Source of the DNA: Deltaproteobacteria bacterium UBA5205
Lineage (GTDB): Bacteria > Desulfobacterota > Syntrophorhabdia > Syntrophorhabdales > Syntrophorhabdaceae
Assembly: GCA_002412715.1 (NCBI GenBank)
Contig: DHVP01000006.1
Location: forward strand, 1 to 64,000
Direction: 5' to 3'
Length of the DNA: 64,000 nt
Shown: in pieces, positions 16,656 through 25,382 of the stretch
How the letters are laid out: each line of letters starts with the position of its first letter
Position numbering within the stretch: the first letter of the stretch is position 1
Translations under genes and position numbers: made by a program
Notes under the pieces: generated by a model
Database searches by the model: none
Seen by the model: the letters and a program-made list of their open reading frames with translations, nothing else
Told to the model about the DNA's origin: nothing

Positions 16656-16684
16656 TTGACTGAGAACAGCGTAGGTCCTATAGG
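16656..16684 (+). promoter_or_regulatory. Promoter-like element overlapping an inverted repeat
   Basis: TTGACT at 16656-16661, a 17-base spacer, then TATAGG at 16679-16684. The -10 box lies inside the left arm of the perfect inverted repeat at 16672-16707. That is the arrangement of a promoter with an overlapping operator, but no gene follows directly. Confidence 0.35.
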
Positions 16685-16707
16685 TCGAATTAGACCTATA
16701 GGACCTA
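16672..16707. repeat. Perfect 15-base inverted repeat
   Basis: TAGGTCCTATAGGTC at 16672-16686 and its exact complement GACCTATAGGACCTA at 16693-16707, with a 6-base spacer. Each arm is itself built from CCTATAGG units, recalling the TTATAGG units of the dispersed repeats elsewhere in the window. Confidence 0.8.
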
Positions 16708-16987
16708 TTTCTTGCGACTCTGAAACCTGAAACCGGGAACCTGAAAATCAATTCTCCGTCATTCTAACCCAGCTATGGCACATAGCACGGACGCGGGGGA
16801 TGAACCAGTATATGACGATGGACCGGCTTGAAGAAGAGACCGCCAAGAGTCTGAAGACATAATCGGATCTATGGGTTTGCGGAAAATGCGAGAGATTCCT
16901 GACACTGTCAGGCACACGTATTCCGGGCACCATGGAATGTTGAGAAAAACAGTTGGACTCCCTTTGGATAGTTATTCCTTGCCAGAA

Positions 16988-17034
16988 ACACCTCTGACAT
17001 TCCGGGCAGGTACAGGCCGGAATGTCAGAGGTGT
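16988..17034. repeat. Perfect 18-base inverted repeat
   Basis: ACACCTCTGACATTCCGG at 16988-17005 and its exact complement at 17017-17034, separated by 11 bases. It would form a very stable hairpin in RNA or a cruciform in DNA. No T run follows on either strand, so an intrinsic terminator is not clear. Confidence 0.85.
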
Positions 17035-17200
17035 ATACACGAATTGTGTGATAGGGGCGTGACAAACGTGATGCGGTTGAGCTTTGAGATAGGAAAAAAG
17101 ATCCGGGGAGCATATCAAAAAAGGGAGTGGCGCATGGGTCCGATGGAAGGGGGACTGACGTCCGTATGGTGGGACCTTTACCCCCGGTCCAGTCAAAAAA

Positions 17201-17232
17201 AGGTCCCGCTTTGGTTGCCGGAAGCGGGACCT
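17201..17232 (-). terminator. Intrinsic terminator of the exported Lys/Pro-rich protein gene
   Basis: An 11-base stem (17201-17211 with 17222-17232, AGGTCCCGCTT and its complement) is followed on the minus strand by T residues (17195-17201). It begins 27 bases after the stop of the gene at 17259-17792. Confidence 0.85.
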
Positions 17233-17258
17233 TGTACTCTCTATGTAGAATTAAGAAG

Positions 17259-17792
17259 TTATTTCTTTTCTTCCTTCTTATCCTCTTTCTTCTCGTCCTT
17301 CTTTGCTTTGTCCTTCTTTGCGGGTTTCTTTTCCTTTTCAGGCGCTACGGCGTCCTTCGTGCCAGCTTTTTCCTTCTTGGCGCCTGATATCTTGACCAAT
17401 GTCATGGCACCCTTTTTATACTGCACGGCAACTTTATCGCCCACAGTCACCTGATCCAGATTTTTGTAGCCTTTCAGTTTGGCATCGCTCACGTCAAATG
17501 CTACGACATCTTTGCCGCGCTGGACGCTGATGGTCTTGAACACTGAATCGGTCACCGCTACTTTGCCGACAAAGCCAGCCATTGGTTTCGGTTTTGGTTT
17601 CTCTGCCGCTTTTTCAGGCTCTTTTGCCTCTGCCGGTTTTTCTTCCGTGGCGGGGGCGGGTTTCTCTACAGCAGGTTTTTCAGGAGCCGCTTTCGCTTTT
17701 TCAGGAGCCTTTGCCTTTTCCTGGGCAAAACCGGTACCGACGAATGCAATGCTGACAAGCAAGACAAGTGCAAACAACAAAACCTTTTTCAT
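17259..17792 (-). CDS. Exported protein with Lys/Glu/Pro-rich arms and a small beta domain
   Basis: 177 residues. Signal peptide about 1-23 (MKKVLLFALVLLVSIAFVGTG, FAQ). An Ala/Pro/Glu/Lys-rich linker (about 24-70) leads to a beta domain (about 71-140: GFVGKVAVTDSVFKTISV, VAFDVSDAKL, VTVGDKVAVQYKKG) and then a highly charged Lys/Glu tail (about 141-177). The central domain matches the small exported protein at 10830-11150. The gene is preceded by AGGAGGAAGGGG, a strong ribosome binding site, and closed by an intrinsic terminator. The flexible arms suggest a protein that spans or fills the periplasm; function unknown. Confidence 0.8.
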   Translation of the reverse strand: MKKVLLFALVLLVSIAFVGTGFAQEKAKAPEKAKAAPEKPAVEKPAPATEEKPAEAKEPEKAAEKPKPKPMAGFVGKVAVTDSVFKTISVQRGKDVVAFDVSDAKLKGYKNLDQVTVGDKVAVQYKKGAMTLVKISGAKKEKAGTKDAVAPEKEKKPAKKDKAKKDEKKEDKKEEKK

Positions 17793-18130
17793 ACCCCTTC
17801 CTCCTAGATGGTGTTTTAGAATATTATGATTTATCTTTAAACCTTTGCAGTCGCCATGTCAAGAGCTTTTCTGCCCGTATCCGATCGTGCAGATGCTTTT
17901 TTTGGCCTATCCTGCTGTGAGGGTTTATCGGCAGGGCGTGATTTATCTTTAGCCATCGCTGAACATGTTATGCTTTTTTTAACACGAGACGGATTAAACC
18001 CTGAAGCGGCATCAGACGGGAGCGTACGCAACATAATCCGTGCCCCTGGTCCTGCAGCGGTTCGAGCGGTTCCACCCTTTGGAATTGTCCTTTTGACACG
18101 GCTTTAAAAGCACATTAAACTAATACCACT
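17793..18130. other. Divergent intergenic region before uvrB
   Basis: 338 bases between divergent genes. It contains the uvrB promoter (18093-18121). A minus-strand frame (17837-18034, possible inner start 17956) encodes a short basic peptide but lacks a ribosome binding site, and I do not call it a gene. Confidence 0.4.
18093..18121 (+). promoter_or_regulatory. uvrB promoter
   Basis: TTGACA at 18093-18098, a 17-base spacer and TAAACT at 18116-18121. The uvrB ATG is at 18131, only 9 bases beyond the -10 box, with no Shine-Dalgarno between. The transcript would be nearly leaderless. Confidence 0.6.
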
Positions 18131-20119
18131 ATGAAGCGTTTCAGACTGGTCAGCGACTATGAGGCAAGGGGAGACCAGCCCCAGGCCATCGATAGGATCG
18201 CAGGCAATATCGACCGGCGCGTACCCCACCAGGTACTCCTCGGCGTCACCGGCTCGGGTAAGACCTTCACCATGGCCAATGTTATCGAACGGGTGAACAG
18301 ACCTGCACTCATTATCTCCCATAACAAGACCCTGGCCGCACAGCTCTATTCGGAATTCAAGACCCTCTTCCCGGAAAACGAGGTCCACTTCTTCGTCAGT
18401 TATTACGATTATTATCAGCCCGAGGCCTACATTCCCTCATCGGACACCTTCATCGAAAAAGATTCCTCGATCAATGAGGAAATCGACAGGATGAGGCTAC
18501 TCGCAACGAATGCCCTCTTCGAAAGGGAAGACATAATAATAGTCGCCAGCGTTTCCTGCATCTATGGCCTCGGCTCACCGGAGACGTATTACGGAATGCT
18601 CCTCAACGTTGAAGAAGGACAGGCACTGGAACGCCAGGCTATCCTCAGGAAACTCATTCAATGTCAGTACGAGCGCAATGACATCGATTTTTATCGGGGC
18701 AGATTCCGCGTCCGCGGCGGTACCATCGATGTGTTCCCTCCGTACGAAGAAGACAGGGCCTTCAGGATCATCCACGACGAAGGCCGGATCGAGTCCATTT
18801 ACAGCATCGATCCCCTCACGGGCAGGGTTCTCGAGAGATTCAGACGGCTGATGATCTTCCCCACCACCCATTACGTCATGCCCCGCGAAACCATAGAGCG
18901 CGCCATCGCAACCATTGACGAAGAACTTGTCACTCATCTGGACTTCTTGCGGTCCCACAATAAGCTGCTCGAGGCCCAGCGGCTCGAAATGCGGACCAGG
19001 TATGATCTCGAGATGCTCGCCGAGCTCGGTTACTGTTCGGGTGTCGAGAATTATTCGCGACACTTTACGGGCAGGGCCCCTGGGGAACCCCCACCCACAC
19101 TCATGGATTACCTGCCTGCCGACGCACTTATCATGATAGACGAAAGCCACGTATCCATGCCCCAGCTCGCTGCCATGTACCGCGGAGACCGGTCCCGCAA
19201 GACTACCCTCGTCGAACACGGTTTTCGTCTTCCCTCGGCTCTTGATAACCGGCCTCTCACCTTTGAAGAGTTTGAGGCAAGAGAAAAACAGGTCGTATAC
19301 ATCTCGGCGACACCTGCGAAGTATGAGATGGAAAAGTCACACGGGCACGTGGCGGAGCAGATCATCAGGCCGACGGGGCTCATGGACCCCGAGATCATTC
19401 TCAAGCCGGCCAGGGACCAGGTCGAAAACCTTATTGTCGAGATCAGGCGGACGACGGAACTCAAGGAGCGTGTTCTGGTCACGACTCTCACCAAGCGGTT
19501 TGCGGAAGATCTCACCGATTTTCTCCTCGACAAGGGGATCAGGACCAAGTATCTCCATTCCGACGTGGACACACTTGAGAGAGTTGCCATCGTGAGAGAT
19601 CTGAGACTGGGTAAATTCGATGTCCTTGTGGGCGTGAACCTTTTGAGAGAGGGACTCGATCTTCCGGAGGTGTCCCTTGTTGCCATTCTTGACGCCGATA
19701 AAGAGGGTTTCCTGCGCTCCCAGACCTCGCTTATACAAACCTGCGGCCGTGCCGCCCGTAACCTCAATGGCAAGGTTATCATGTTTGCCGACACGGTGAC
19801 GGAATCGATGCGCCGCGCCATGGACGAGACAAAGCGCAGGCGGGCCGTTCAGGAGGAGTATAACGAACGAAACGGGATCACCCCGGAAGGTATCAGGAAA
19901 TCCATTACCAACGTACTCTCGTCCATTTACGAGAAGGATTACTATGAGGTACCCGTCGATGGACTGGATGCAAAGATGCTCAAGCCGAAACAGCTCTCCA
20001 AAATGGTCAAAAGACTGAAAAAAGAGATCGCCGACGCGGCAAAAAAATGGGATTTCGAAAAAGCAGCCCAGCTCCGCGACAGGCTCCTGACGCTTGAAAA
20101 GACGGAGCTTACCCTGTGA
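18131..20119 (+). CDS. uvrB: Excinuclease ABC subunit B
   Basis: 662 residues, normal length. Helicase-like motifs are in order: Walker A GVTGSGKTFT (about 38-47), the beta-hairpin region YYDYYQPEAYIP, motif II IDESHVS, motif V/VI GVNLLREGLDLPEVSLV and QTCGRAARN, and a C-terminal UVR helix pair (KEIADAAKKWDFEKAAQLRDRL) that contacts UvrC. UvrB verifies damage and recruits UvrC in nucleotide excision repair. Its stop codon overlaps the uvrC start (GTGA), so the two are coupled. There is no Shine-Dalgarno, and a promoter sits immediately upstream. Confidence 0.98.
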   Translation: MKRFRLVSDYEARGDQPQAIDRIAGNIDRRVPHQVLLGVTGSGKTFTMANVIERVNRPALIISHNKTLAAQLYSEFKTLFPENEVHFFVSYYDYYQPEAYIPSSDTFIEKDSSINEEIDRMRLLATNALFEREDIIIVASVSCIYGLGSPETYYGMLLNVEEGQALERQAILRKLIQCQYERNDIDFYRGRFRVRGGTIDVFPPYEEDRAFRIIHDEGRIESIYSIDPLTGRVLERFRRLMIFPTTHYVMPRETIERAIATIDEELVTHLDFLRSHNKLLEAQRLEMRTRYDLEMLAELGYCSGVENYSRHFTGRAPGEPPPTLMDYLPADALIMIDESHVSMPQLAAMYRGDRSRKTTLVEHGFRLPSALDNRPLTFEEFEAREKQVVYISATPAKYEMEKSHGHVAEQIIRPTGLMDPEIILKPARDQVENLIVEIRRTTELKERVLVTTLTKRFAEDLTDFLLDKGIRTKYLHSDVDTLERVAIVRDLRLGKFDVLVGVNLLREGLDLPEVSLVAILDADKEGFLRSQTSLIQTCGRAARNLNGKVIMFADTVTESMRRAMDETKRRRAVQEEYNERNGITPEGIRKSITNVLSSIYEKDYYEVPVDGLDAKMLKPKQLSKMVKRLKKEIADAAKKWDFEKAAQLRDRLLTLEKTELTL

Positions 20120-21723
20120 TCTCCCAGATAAGCATCGATGGTTTGCCCGACTCTCCCGGAGTCTATCTCTTCATGGGCAGCGACGACGATATCATTTACA
20201 TAGGCAAGGCGAAGAACATCCGCGACCGGGTCAGGAGCTATTTCCGTAACGATGTCAAAGACCTGAAAACGAAGGTGCTCGTCGAGACCATCCACCTCAT
20301 AGATTTTGTCCTCACGGCAAACGAAAAAGAAGCCTTTCTCCTCGAAAACAACCTCATCAAGCAGCACGCCCCGAAATACAATATCATGCTCAAGGACGAC
20401 AAGTCCTATGTGTCGCTGAAGCTCACCGTCCAGGATGACTACCCTGCCCTCTTTGCAACGCGCAAGATCGTCGACGACGGCTCCGTCTACTTCGGTCCTT
20501 ACCCCCACGGCCGGGAGGTCAGGGACATTCTGAAACTTCTGGAACGGTTCTATCCCATCAGGAAATGCAAGGAAACGGTATTTCGGAAAAGGAAGCGGGC
20601 CTGCATGCTCTACGAGGTCGGTAAATGTCCGGGACCGTGCGTCATGCCCGTCGACGCCGCCGAATATGCCGGTACCATCGAGGAGGTAAGGGATTTTCTG
20701 TCCGGAAAAAACGAGAAGATACTCAAAAGCATCGAACACCGCATGGCAAAAAAGATCGCTTCGTGGGATTTCGAAGGTGCACAGGTTCTCAAAGAACGCC
20801 ATCAGGCCATCAAGGCGATGACCGAGAAGCAGCACGTCCACGAACATTTCGGCAAGAACCGTGACGTATGGGCCTTTTCGGAAGGCTCCCGGACCATCTC
20901 GCTCGTCGTTCTCACCTTCCGCGGCGGCGTCCTCCTATCGCGCCGTCTTTACAAGGAACGATTCTATGGAGAAGACGCCGGGGAAACGATAATGACCTTC
21001 CTCTTCCAATACTACAGTTCGCGGCCCGTTCCCGACGAGATCATTCTTTCGGAAGAAATGGAAGATAGCGATGTCCTCGAAAAACACCTGAGTGGAAGGA
21101 AGAAAGGCGTCGTCAGAATCATGGGCCCGGCTCACAGGGGCGTGAAAGACATCGTGCGCCTGGCGGTGGAAAACCTCCATGAAACCGAGGTTCTGCCCCT
21201 CGACCAGGCCTTCCGGGACGCATTGCGCCTGAGAGCCGCCCCCGAAAGGATTGAAATATACGACATCTCTCATATCCACGGGCAAAACCCGACGGGCGCC
21301 ATGACCGTGTTTAAGAATTTCAAACCCGCAAAGGACCAATACCGGGTCTTTCATATCCGCGGGGAGGATACGATGGATGACGTCGCGATGCTCACCGAGG
21401 TGCTCAGCCGAAGGGTCAACGACACCGCGCTGGGACCGCTGCCGGACCTCTTCATAATAGACGGAGGCAAGGGCCAGCTCGCGGCAGCGCACAAGGTCCT
21501 CAAAGCAAACCATGTCGACAGGGACATCATCTCCATAGCCAAAGGGGAACGCAGAAAAAGAATGGACGATATTATCTACGCGCCGGCAAGAAAAAATCCG
21601 CTCGTCCTTCCCCGGGCATCCGCCGTCTTTAAGGAAATTGTAACAATGCGCGACGAAGCCCACCGCTTCGCCGTAGCCTCCCACAGAAGGTGGAGAAAGA
21701 AAGAGAATTTGAAAGGCGGGTAA
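20116..21723 (+). CDS. uvrC: Excinuclease ABC subunit C lacking the C-terminal HhH domain
   Basis: 535 residues; most UvrC proteins have about 560-610. The N-terminal GIY-YIG nuclease (PGVYLFMG, IIYIGKAKNIRDRVRSYF) and cysteine region (CMLYEVGKCPGPC) are intact, as are the UVR helices and the RNase-H-like second nuclease (IEIYDISHIHG, DLFIIDGGKGQL, MRDEAHRFA). The protein then stops 20 residues later, where a tandem helix-hairpin-helix DNA-binding domain is expected. The stop TAA is the first part of a dispersed intergenic repeat. The start is GTG at 20116, overlapping uvrB. The 3' incision activity should remain; 5' incision and DNA binding may be weakened. Confidence 0.95.
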   Translation: MISQISIDGLPDSPGVYLFMGSDDDIIYIGKAKNIRDRVRSYFRNDVKDLKTKVLVETIHLIDFVLTANEKEAFLLENNLIKQHAPKYNIMLKDDKSYVSLKLTVQDDYPALFATRKIVDDGSVYFGPYPHGREVRDILKLLERFYPIRKCKETVFRKRKRACMLYEVGKCPGPCVMPVDAAEYAGTIEEVRDFLSGKNEKILKSIEHRMAKKIASWDFEGAQVLKERHQAIKAMTEKQHVHEHFGKNRDVWAFSEGSRTISLVVLTFRGGVLLSRRLYKERFYGEDAGETIMTFLFQYYSSRPVPDEIILSEEMEDSDVLEKHLSGRKKGVVRIMGPAHRGVKDIVRLAVENLHETEVLPLDQAFRDALRLRAAPERIEIYDISHIHGQNPTGAMTVFKNFKPAKDQYRVFHIRGEDTMDDVAMLTEVLSRRVNDTALGPLPDLFIIDGGKGQLAAAHKVLKANHVDRDIISIAKGERRKRMDDIIYAPARKNPLVLPRASAVFKEIVTMRDEAHRFAVASHRRWRKKENLKGG

Positions 21724-21782
21724 TGGGTTATAGGTTATAGGTTATCGGAAAGACATGACAGTTTTTCCTATTACCCATCACC
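21719..21782. repeat. Dispersed hairpin repeat, copy A
   Basis: Left arm GGTAATGGGTTATAGG (21719-21734), extended by a second TTATAGG unit. Right arm CCTATTACCCATCACC (21767-21782) is complementary at 14 of 16 positions. The copy sits between convergent genes and provides the stop codon of uvrC. Confidence 0.75.
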
Positions 21783-21795
21783 TTACCTGTTTTCA

Positions 21796-23724
21796 TTACC
21801 TTTCGAGAACTTCCGCTACTACCGCCAGGGCGTCGTCGTCCTTGAAGGGCTTGTCGAGGAAGCCGTCCACCTTGTACTCTTTCAGTTTTGCCCTCTGTTC
21901 CTCACTCATAAATCCACTTGAGATGATGACCTTCATGTCAGAGCGCGCTTTCCGGATTCGGCGGAGTACCTCGTCTCCTTTGATTCCGGGCATGATCACA
22001 TCGAGAATCACGAGATCGATATCGTCCTGTTTTTCCATGTAGATCTGGAGCGCATCCTCACCGTTTTGGGCTTCAAGAAGGGTTGCGCCGGCTTCGGCCA
22101 GAACACCTTTCAGGAGATCCCTGACCATATGTTCGTCATCGACGATCAGGATGGTTCTTCCACCCATGTTTTGACTGGCATGCGGTGTTTCCTTTAATCG
22201 TCTTTCTGAAACGCGCATGGATGGGACCGGCATATAGAGACGGAAGATCGTTCCCTTTTGTTTTTCACTCGCAATCTCGATGAAACCTCCATGCTCTTTG
22301 ACAACCTTGTCCACAAGGTAGAGTCCCATGCCCAGGTTGGAGAGATCCTCCTTCGTGGAGAAATAGGGTTCAAATATCTTGTGCTGCATCGCCTGATCAA
22401 TCCCTTTTCCCGTGTCCTCTATTTCGATGCAGATAAACCCTCTGTCCTGTCTTGACGTCGTTACCCGCAAGAGGCCTTCGCCATCCATTGCGTCCTTTGC
22501 GTTGATAAAAAGGTTCAGAAATACATTCTGCAATTCCGCTTCGTCACCTTTTATGTTTGGAAGTCCGAGGTCGAGGTCTCTCTCGATCCTGATATTGAAG
22601 AAACTCTCCTTCAGCAAAAAAAGTACATCATCGAGAAGGGAATTGATATCCACAAGCCCGTTCGATTTCTTCTGTCGCCGCGAAAAGTTGAGCAGGTGCC
22701 GGGTGAGCTGGGAGGCGCGCTGGGCTGAATGCTCTATGGCCTCGGCATAGCGGCAGAGCTTCGGATCGGTAAGCATTTTCCTCATCAACGCCGCATATCC
22801 GAGGATACCCGTGAGCATGTTGTTGAAATCATGGGCAATGCCCCCCGCGAGCATCCCCACGCTCTCCGTCCGTTTCTTGACAAGGTGTTCCTCTTCGCTG
22901 ACCTTCATTTTCGCAACATCCTTGAAGAGGATGGCCCGCAATTCGCCTCTGCCCTTTTCTTCCTTCACAACAAAGCTGTCGACGCGGAACATCTTATAGT
23001 CGTTTTGTGATTTATAGTTTATCTCTCCACGGAAGGGGCGGTTCTTCTTTACAAGGTCTTCGGGCAGACCCGGGATGGCCTTATCGGCCCGTTCACCTAG
23101 CAGAAACCCCTTCCTGGTTTCGAACTGCGCCTTTGCGTTCCTGTTCGCGTAGCAGATGTAGCCTTTCTTGTCGACAAGAAGGAGGGGATCGGGAAAGACT
23201 TCAAGGACCGTCTCGAAGGTTGCCATCGGCCGAAACCCCTTGCGGCGGTCTGTGCCGCCTCCCAGAAGTAATGACCGGTTGTATATGTCGCACACAATCT
23301 CCAGTTCGCGCAGGAGTCTCAATTCCACATCCATGTAGTATCTTTTGCCCAGAACAAGATACCCGATGGTCTTCAGCTCTCTCCTGAGAGGATAGATGTA
23401 GAGAATGCCGTAGCCAAAAACATCGTCGATCAGTGAGGCGGTGGTGGAATTCCCGCTGAGGGTGGCGACGCTGGTATAGTCGAGACTGCTCAGAGTATCG
23501 TCTATACTGTAAAAGCCTTCGCGTATGATCCCGTCGTCATCGATCATGATCTTGCACATGTCAAAAAACGATTCTTCCACGAAGACTCTGGGAACATGGC
23601 TTATGAGCAGATCATCCTCGGCGCTGCTCATTATGCGCATGATAATGGAATAGTTGTTAATGGTCCTCTCGTAGAAATTCCACTGGAGCTTCACCGATTC
23701 GGTTTGAAGGTTTTTCCATTTCAT
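21796..23724 (-). CDS. Hybrid sensor histidine kinase with C-terminal receiver
   Basis: 642 residues, cytoplasmic. An N-terminal GAF-like region (about 20-165) is followed by a PAS domain (about 170-275, VFPDPLLLVDKKGYICYANRN). The HisKA H-box is GGIAHDFNNML with phospho-His298, the class of kinases with HDFNN. The HATPase_c domain has NLFINAKDAM, EDTGKGI and GMGLYLV. A receiver follows (about 522-642) with VDDEH, phospho-Asp575 (DLVILDVIMP) and a KP Lys in FLDKPF. It is followed upstream by an HDOD gene 3 bases away, suggesting an operon. Confidence 0.93.
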   Translation of the reverse strand: MKWKNLQTESVKLQWNFYERTINNYSIIMRIMSSAEDDLLISHVPRVFVEESFFDMCKIMIDDDGIIREGFYSIDDTLSSLDYTSVATLSGNSTTASLIDDVFGYGILYIYPLRRELKTIGYLVLGKRYYMDVELRLLRELEIVCDIYNRSLLLGGGTDRRKGFRPMATFETVLEVFPDPLLLVDKKGYICYANRNAKAQFETRKGFLLGERADKAIPGLPEDLVKKNRPFRGEINYKSQNDYKMFRVDSFVVKEEKGRGELRAILFKDVAKMKVSEEEHLVKKRTESVGMLAGGIAHDFNNMLTGILGYAALMRKMLTDPKLCRYAEAIEHSAQRASQLTRHLLNFSRRQKKSNGLVDINSLLDDVLFLLKESFFNIRIERDLDLGLPNIKGDEAELQNVFLNLFINAKDAMDGEGLLRVTTSRQDRGFICIEIEDTGKGIDQAMQHKIFEPYFSTKEDLSNLGMGLYLVDKVVKEHGGFIEIASEKQKGTIFRLYMPVPSMRVSERRLKETPHASQNMGGRTILIVDDEHMVRDLLKGVLAEAGATLLEAQNGEDALQIYMEKQDDIDLVILDVIMPGIKGDEVLRRIRKARSDMKVIISSGFMSEEQRAKLKEYKVDGFLDKPFKDDDALAVVAEVLER

Positions 23725-23727
23725 CTC

Positions 23728-24537
23728 TTACCCCAATTGGAGAAATTTCATGATCTTCTCAACCTCGAAAGCTATGGCGTTGCGTTCCTTGTCCAGGATA
23801 AACGCCTCTTTCGAATGACTGTTCAGAGATCGGGTAAAGAAACGATCCGACGCGTTGACCAGTCGGAGCAGACCGTCCTGTTGATTATCACCAAGGTCGC
23901 CATGGTGACGACGGATGACCCGCGCGAAGTCGTGGGGAAACTTCCATTTGACGGCTATAATGTATCCCGTTTCCTGGTGATCGATGCCAAAACGCTCCCG
24001 CTCGACAGTCACGGTATCGGCGGTGCTCTTTATCTCCCGAAGCATTTCCCCGTAATCCGGAACGGCCAGGTAGAAGACGATCTTTCCGATGTCGTGAAGC
24101 AGGGATGCGGTGTAGACCTTTTGCGGGTCTTCAACGAGCAAGTGCTCGGACAATACGCGCGCCGCGTATGCAACCTCGATGGAGTGCTTCCACAGGGCAA
24201 GGAGGTCGGCCTCCTTGAGCTTGAGCATCTTGATCATCCCTTCCATTAAAAGAAGGCAGCTCACGATGCTCCGAACCTCCTCGAAACCGATCGTAAGCAT
24301 TGCACGCTGCAGGTTGAATATCTCGATGCCCCTGCTATAATACGCCGAATTTGCGATACTGATGATTTTGGACGATATGGCCTGATCGTACTTGACCACG
24401 TCGGAAAGGTCATTGAAAGACGAATTGTTATTGCCCAGGACGGTGAATACCCTGTCCACAACTCCGCCCAGCGTCGGAATCACCTTGATTTCGCTGGCAC
24501 GGTTGATCAACTGCTCTCTTGGCATGGCGTTTGTCAT
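23728..24537 (-). CDS. HDOD-domain signalling protein
   Basis: 269 residues consisting of one HDOD domain (about 15-215). It opens IKVIPTLGGVVDRVFTVLGN with the characteristic NLQRAMLTIGFEEVRSIV and carries an HD motif in ASLLHDIGKIVF. HDOD proteins are non-enzymatic or weakly enzymatic relatives of HD phosphohydrolases that act in signal transduction with two-component systems. It ends 3 bases before the hybrid kinase gene on the same strand, so the two are probably cotranscribed. Confidence 0.88.
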   Translation of the reverse strand: MTNAMPREQLINRASEIKVIPTLGGVVDRVFTVLGNNNSSFNDLSDVVKYDQAISSKIISIANSAYYSRGIEIFNLQRAMLTIGFEEVRSIVSCLLLMEGMIKMLKLKEADLLALWKHSIEVAYAARVLSEHLLVEDPQKVYTASLLHDIGKIVFYLAVPDYGEMLREIKSTADTVTVERERFGIDHQETGYIIAVKWKFPHDFARVIRRHHGDLGDNQQDGLLRLVNASDRFFTRSLNSHSKEAFILDKERNAIAFEVEKIMKFLQLG

Positions 24538-24651
24538 GGTCGTATATTGGGCTTTTCGGCATAAAAGATTATCAATTAAGCTTTTTTTATATTTTCACTG
24601 CTCGAAGCCTCACCCTTCACCCCATCGAAGAGGCCGTCAACGGAATTCATC

Positions 24652-24680
24652 TTGACTTTCGAGGAGTTTTCGACTATGAT
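24652..24680 (+). promoter_or_regulatory. Promoter of the stand-alone rplC gene
   Basis: TTGACT at 24652-24657, a 17-base spacer, then TATGAT at 24675-24680. It lies 27 bases before the ATG and is followed by GGAGGTG as ribosome binding site. It is a strong sigma-70-type promoter. Confidence 0.75.
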
Positions 24681-24706
24681 GTTACAATTTTTCGGAGGTG
24701 TCTACC

Positions 24707-25354
24707 ATGGCATTAGGTCTTATAGGAAAGAAACTCGGTATGTCGCAGATATTCGATGAACACGGGAACGTCATTCCCGTTACGGTCATAAAAGCCGGTC
24801 CATGCTACGTGGTCCAGAAAAAAACTGCCGACAGGGAAGGCTACAACGCGGTTCAAGTAGGTTTTGACGAAGTCATAAAGGTCCAGAGGGTCAACAAACC
24901 CGATGCGGGACATTTCAAGAAGGCGAACGTCACGCCGACCCGGGTCCTCAAAGAGTTCAAGGTCGCACCGGAAGACCTCGAGACAAACGAAGTAGGCGCC
25001 ATTTACTCCGTGGACATCTTTGAACCCGGAGATTTCGTTGACATTACGGGGACATCCAAAGGCAAAGGTTTCGCCGGAGTCATGAAACGTCACGGCTTCG
25101 CGGGCGCTCCGGCGACCCACGGTTCTCATGAGGCCTTCAGGCACGGCGGTTCCATCGGTCAGAACATGACCCCCGGGCGGACCTTCAAAGGTACGAAGAT
25201 GCCGGGGCACATGGGTGCGAAGACGGTTACCGTCCAGAGTCTGAAGGTCATCGACGTCCGCGGCGACACCAACCTCCTTCTCATCGAAGGCGCCATCCCC
25301 GGTCCGGCAAAGGGATATGTAGTAATAAGAAAAGCGGTGAAAAAGGCAGGCTAG
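24707..25354 (+). CDS. rplC: Ribosomal protein L3
   Basis: 215 residues, full length. It starts MALGLIGKKLGMSQIFDEHG and contains the peptidyl-transferase-proximal loop GGSIGQNMTPGRTFKG and MPGHMGAKTVTVQ. L3 is an early 50S assembly protein binding 23S rRNA. In nearly all bacteria rplC is second in the S10 operon; here it has its own promoter and terminator, between signalling genes and queD, with no other ribosomal gene adjacent. ATG at 24707 follows GGAGGTG by 6 bases; a GTG at 24698 lies inside that site. Confidence 0.95.
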   Translation: MALGLIGKKLGMSQIFDEHGNVIPVTVIKAGPCYVVQKKTADREGYNAVQVGFDEVIKVQRVNKPDAGHFKKANVTPTRVLKEFKVAPEDLETNEVGAIYSVDIFEPGDFVDITGTSKGKGFAGVMKRHGFAGAPATHGSHEAFRHGGSIGQNMTPGRTFKGTKMPGHMGAKTVTVQSLKVIDVRGDTNLLLIEGAIPGPAKGYVVIRKAVKKAG

Positions 25355-25382
25355 CAGCAGCCTCATAGAGGAGACTACCCCC

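Larger units (their letters stand above)
16433..17194. other. Long non-coding intergenic block with inverted repeats
   Basis: About 760 bases without a credible protein gene. It holds a promoter-like element (16656-16684), a perfect 15-base inverted repeat overlapping it (16672-16707), a short CCTGACA-C-TGTCAGG palindrome near 16896-16910, and a perfect 18-base inverted repeat (16988-17034). One 20-codon frame (16800-16862, ATG preceded by GCGGGGG) encodes MNQYMTMDRLEEETAKSLKT, but nothing identifies it. The region could specify a small RNA or be a graveyard of dispersed repeats. Confidence 0.5.

Noticed and set aside
16748..17113. 121-codon minus-strand frame in the gene-free block
   Set aside because: It runs through the perfect 18-base inverted repeat and encodes a Ser/Cys-rich sequence without domain features.
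17837..18034. Minus-strand 65-codon frame (inner start 17956) coding a basic peptide
   Set aside because: No Shine-Dalgarno, no family, lies within the divergent promoter region of uvrB.
19942..20847. 301-codon minus-strand frame across the uvrB-uvrC junction
   Set aside because: Antisense to two well-supported repair genes; no family similarity.
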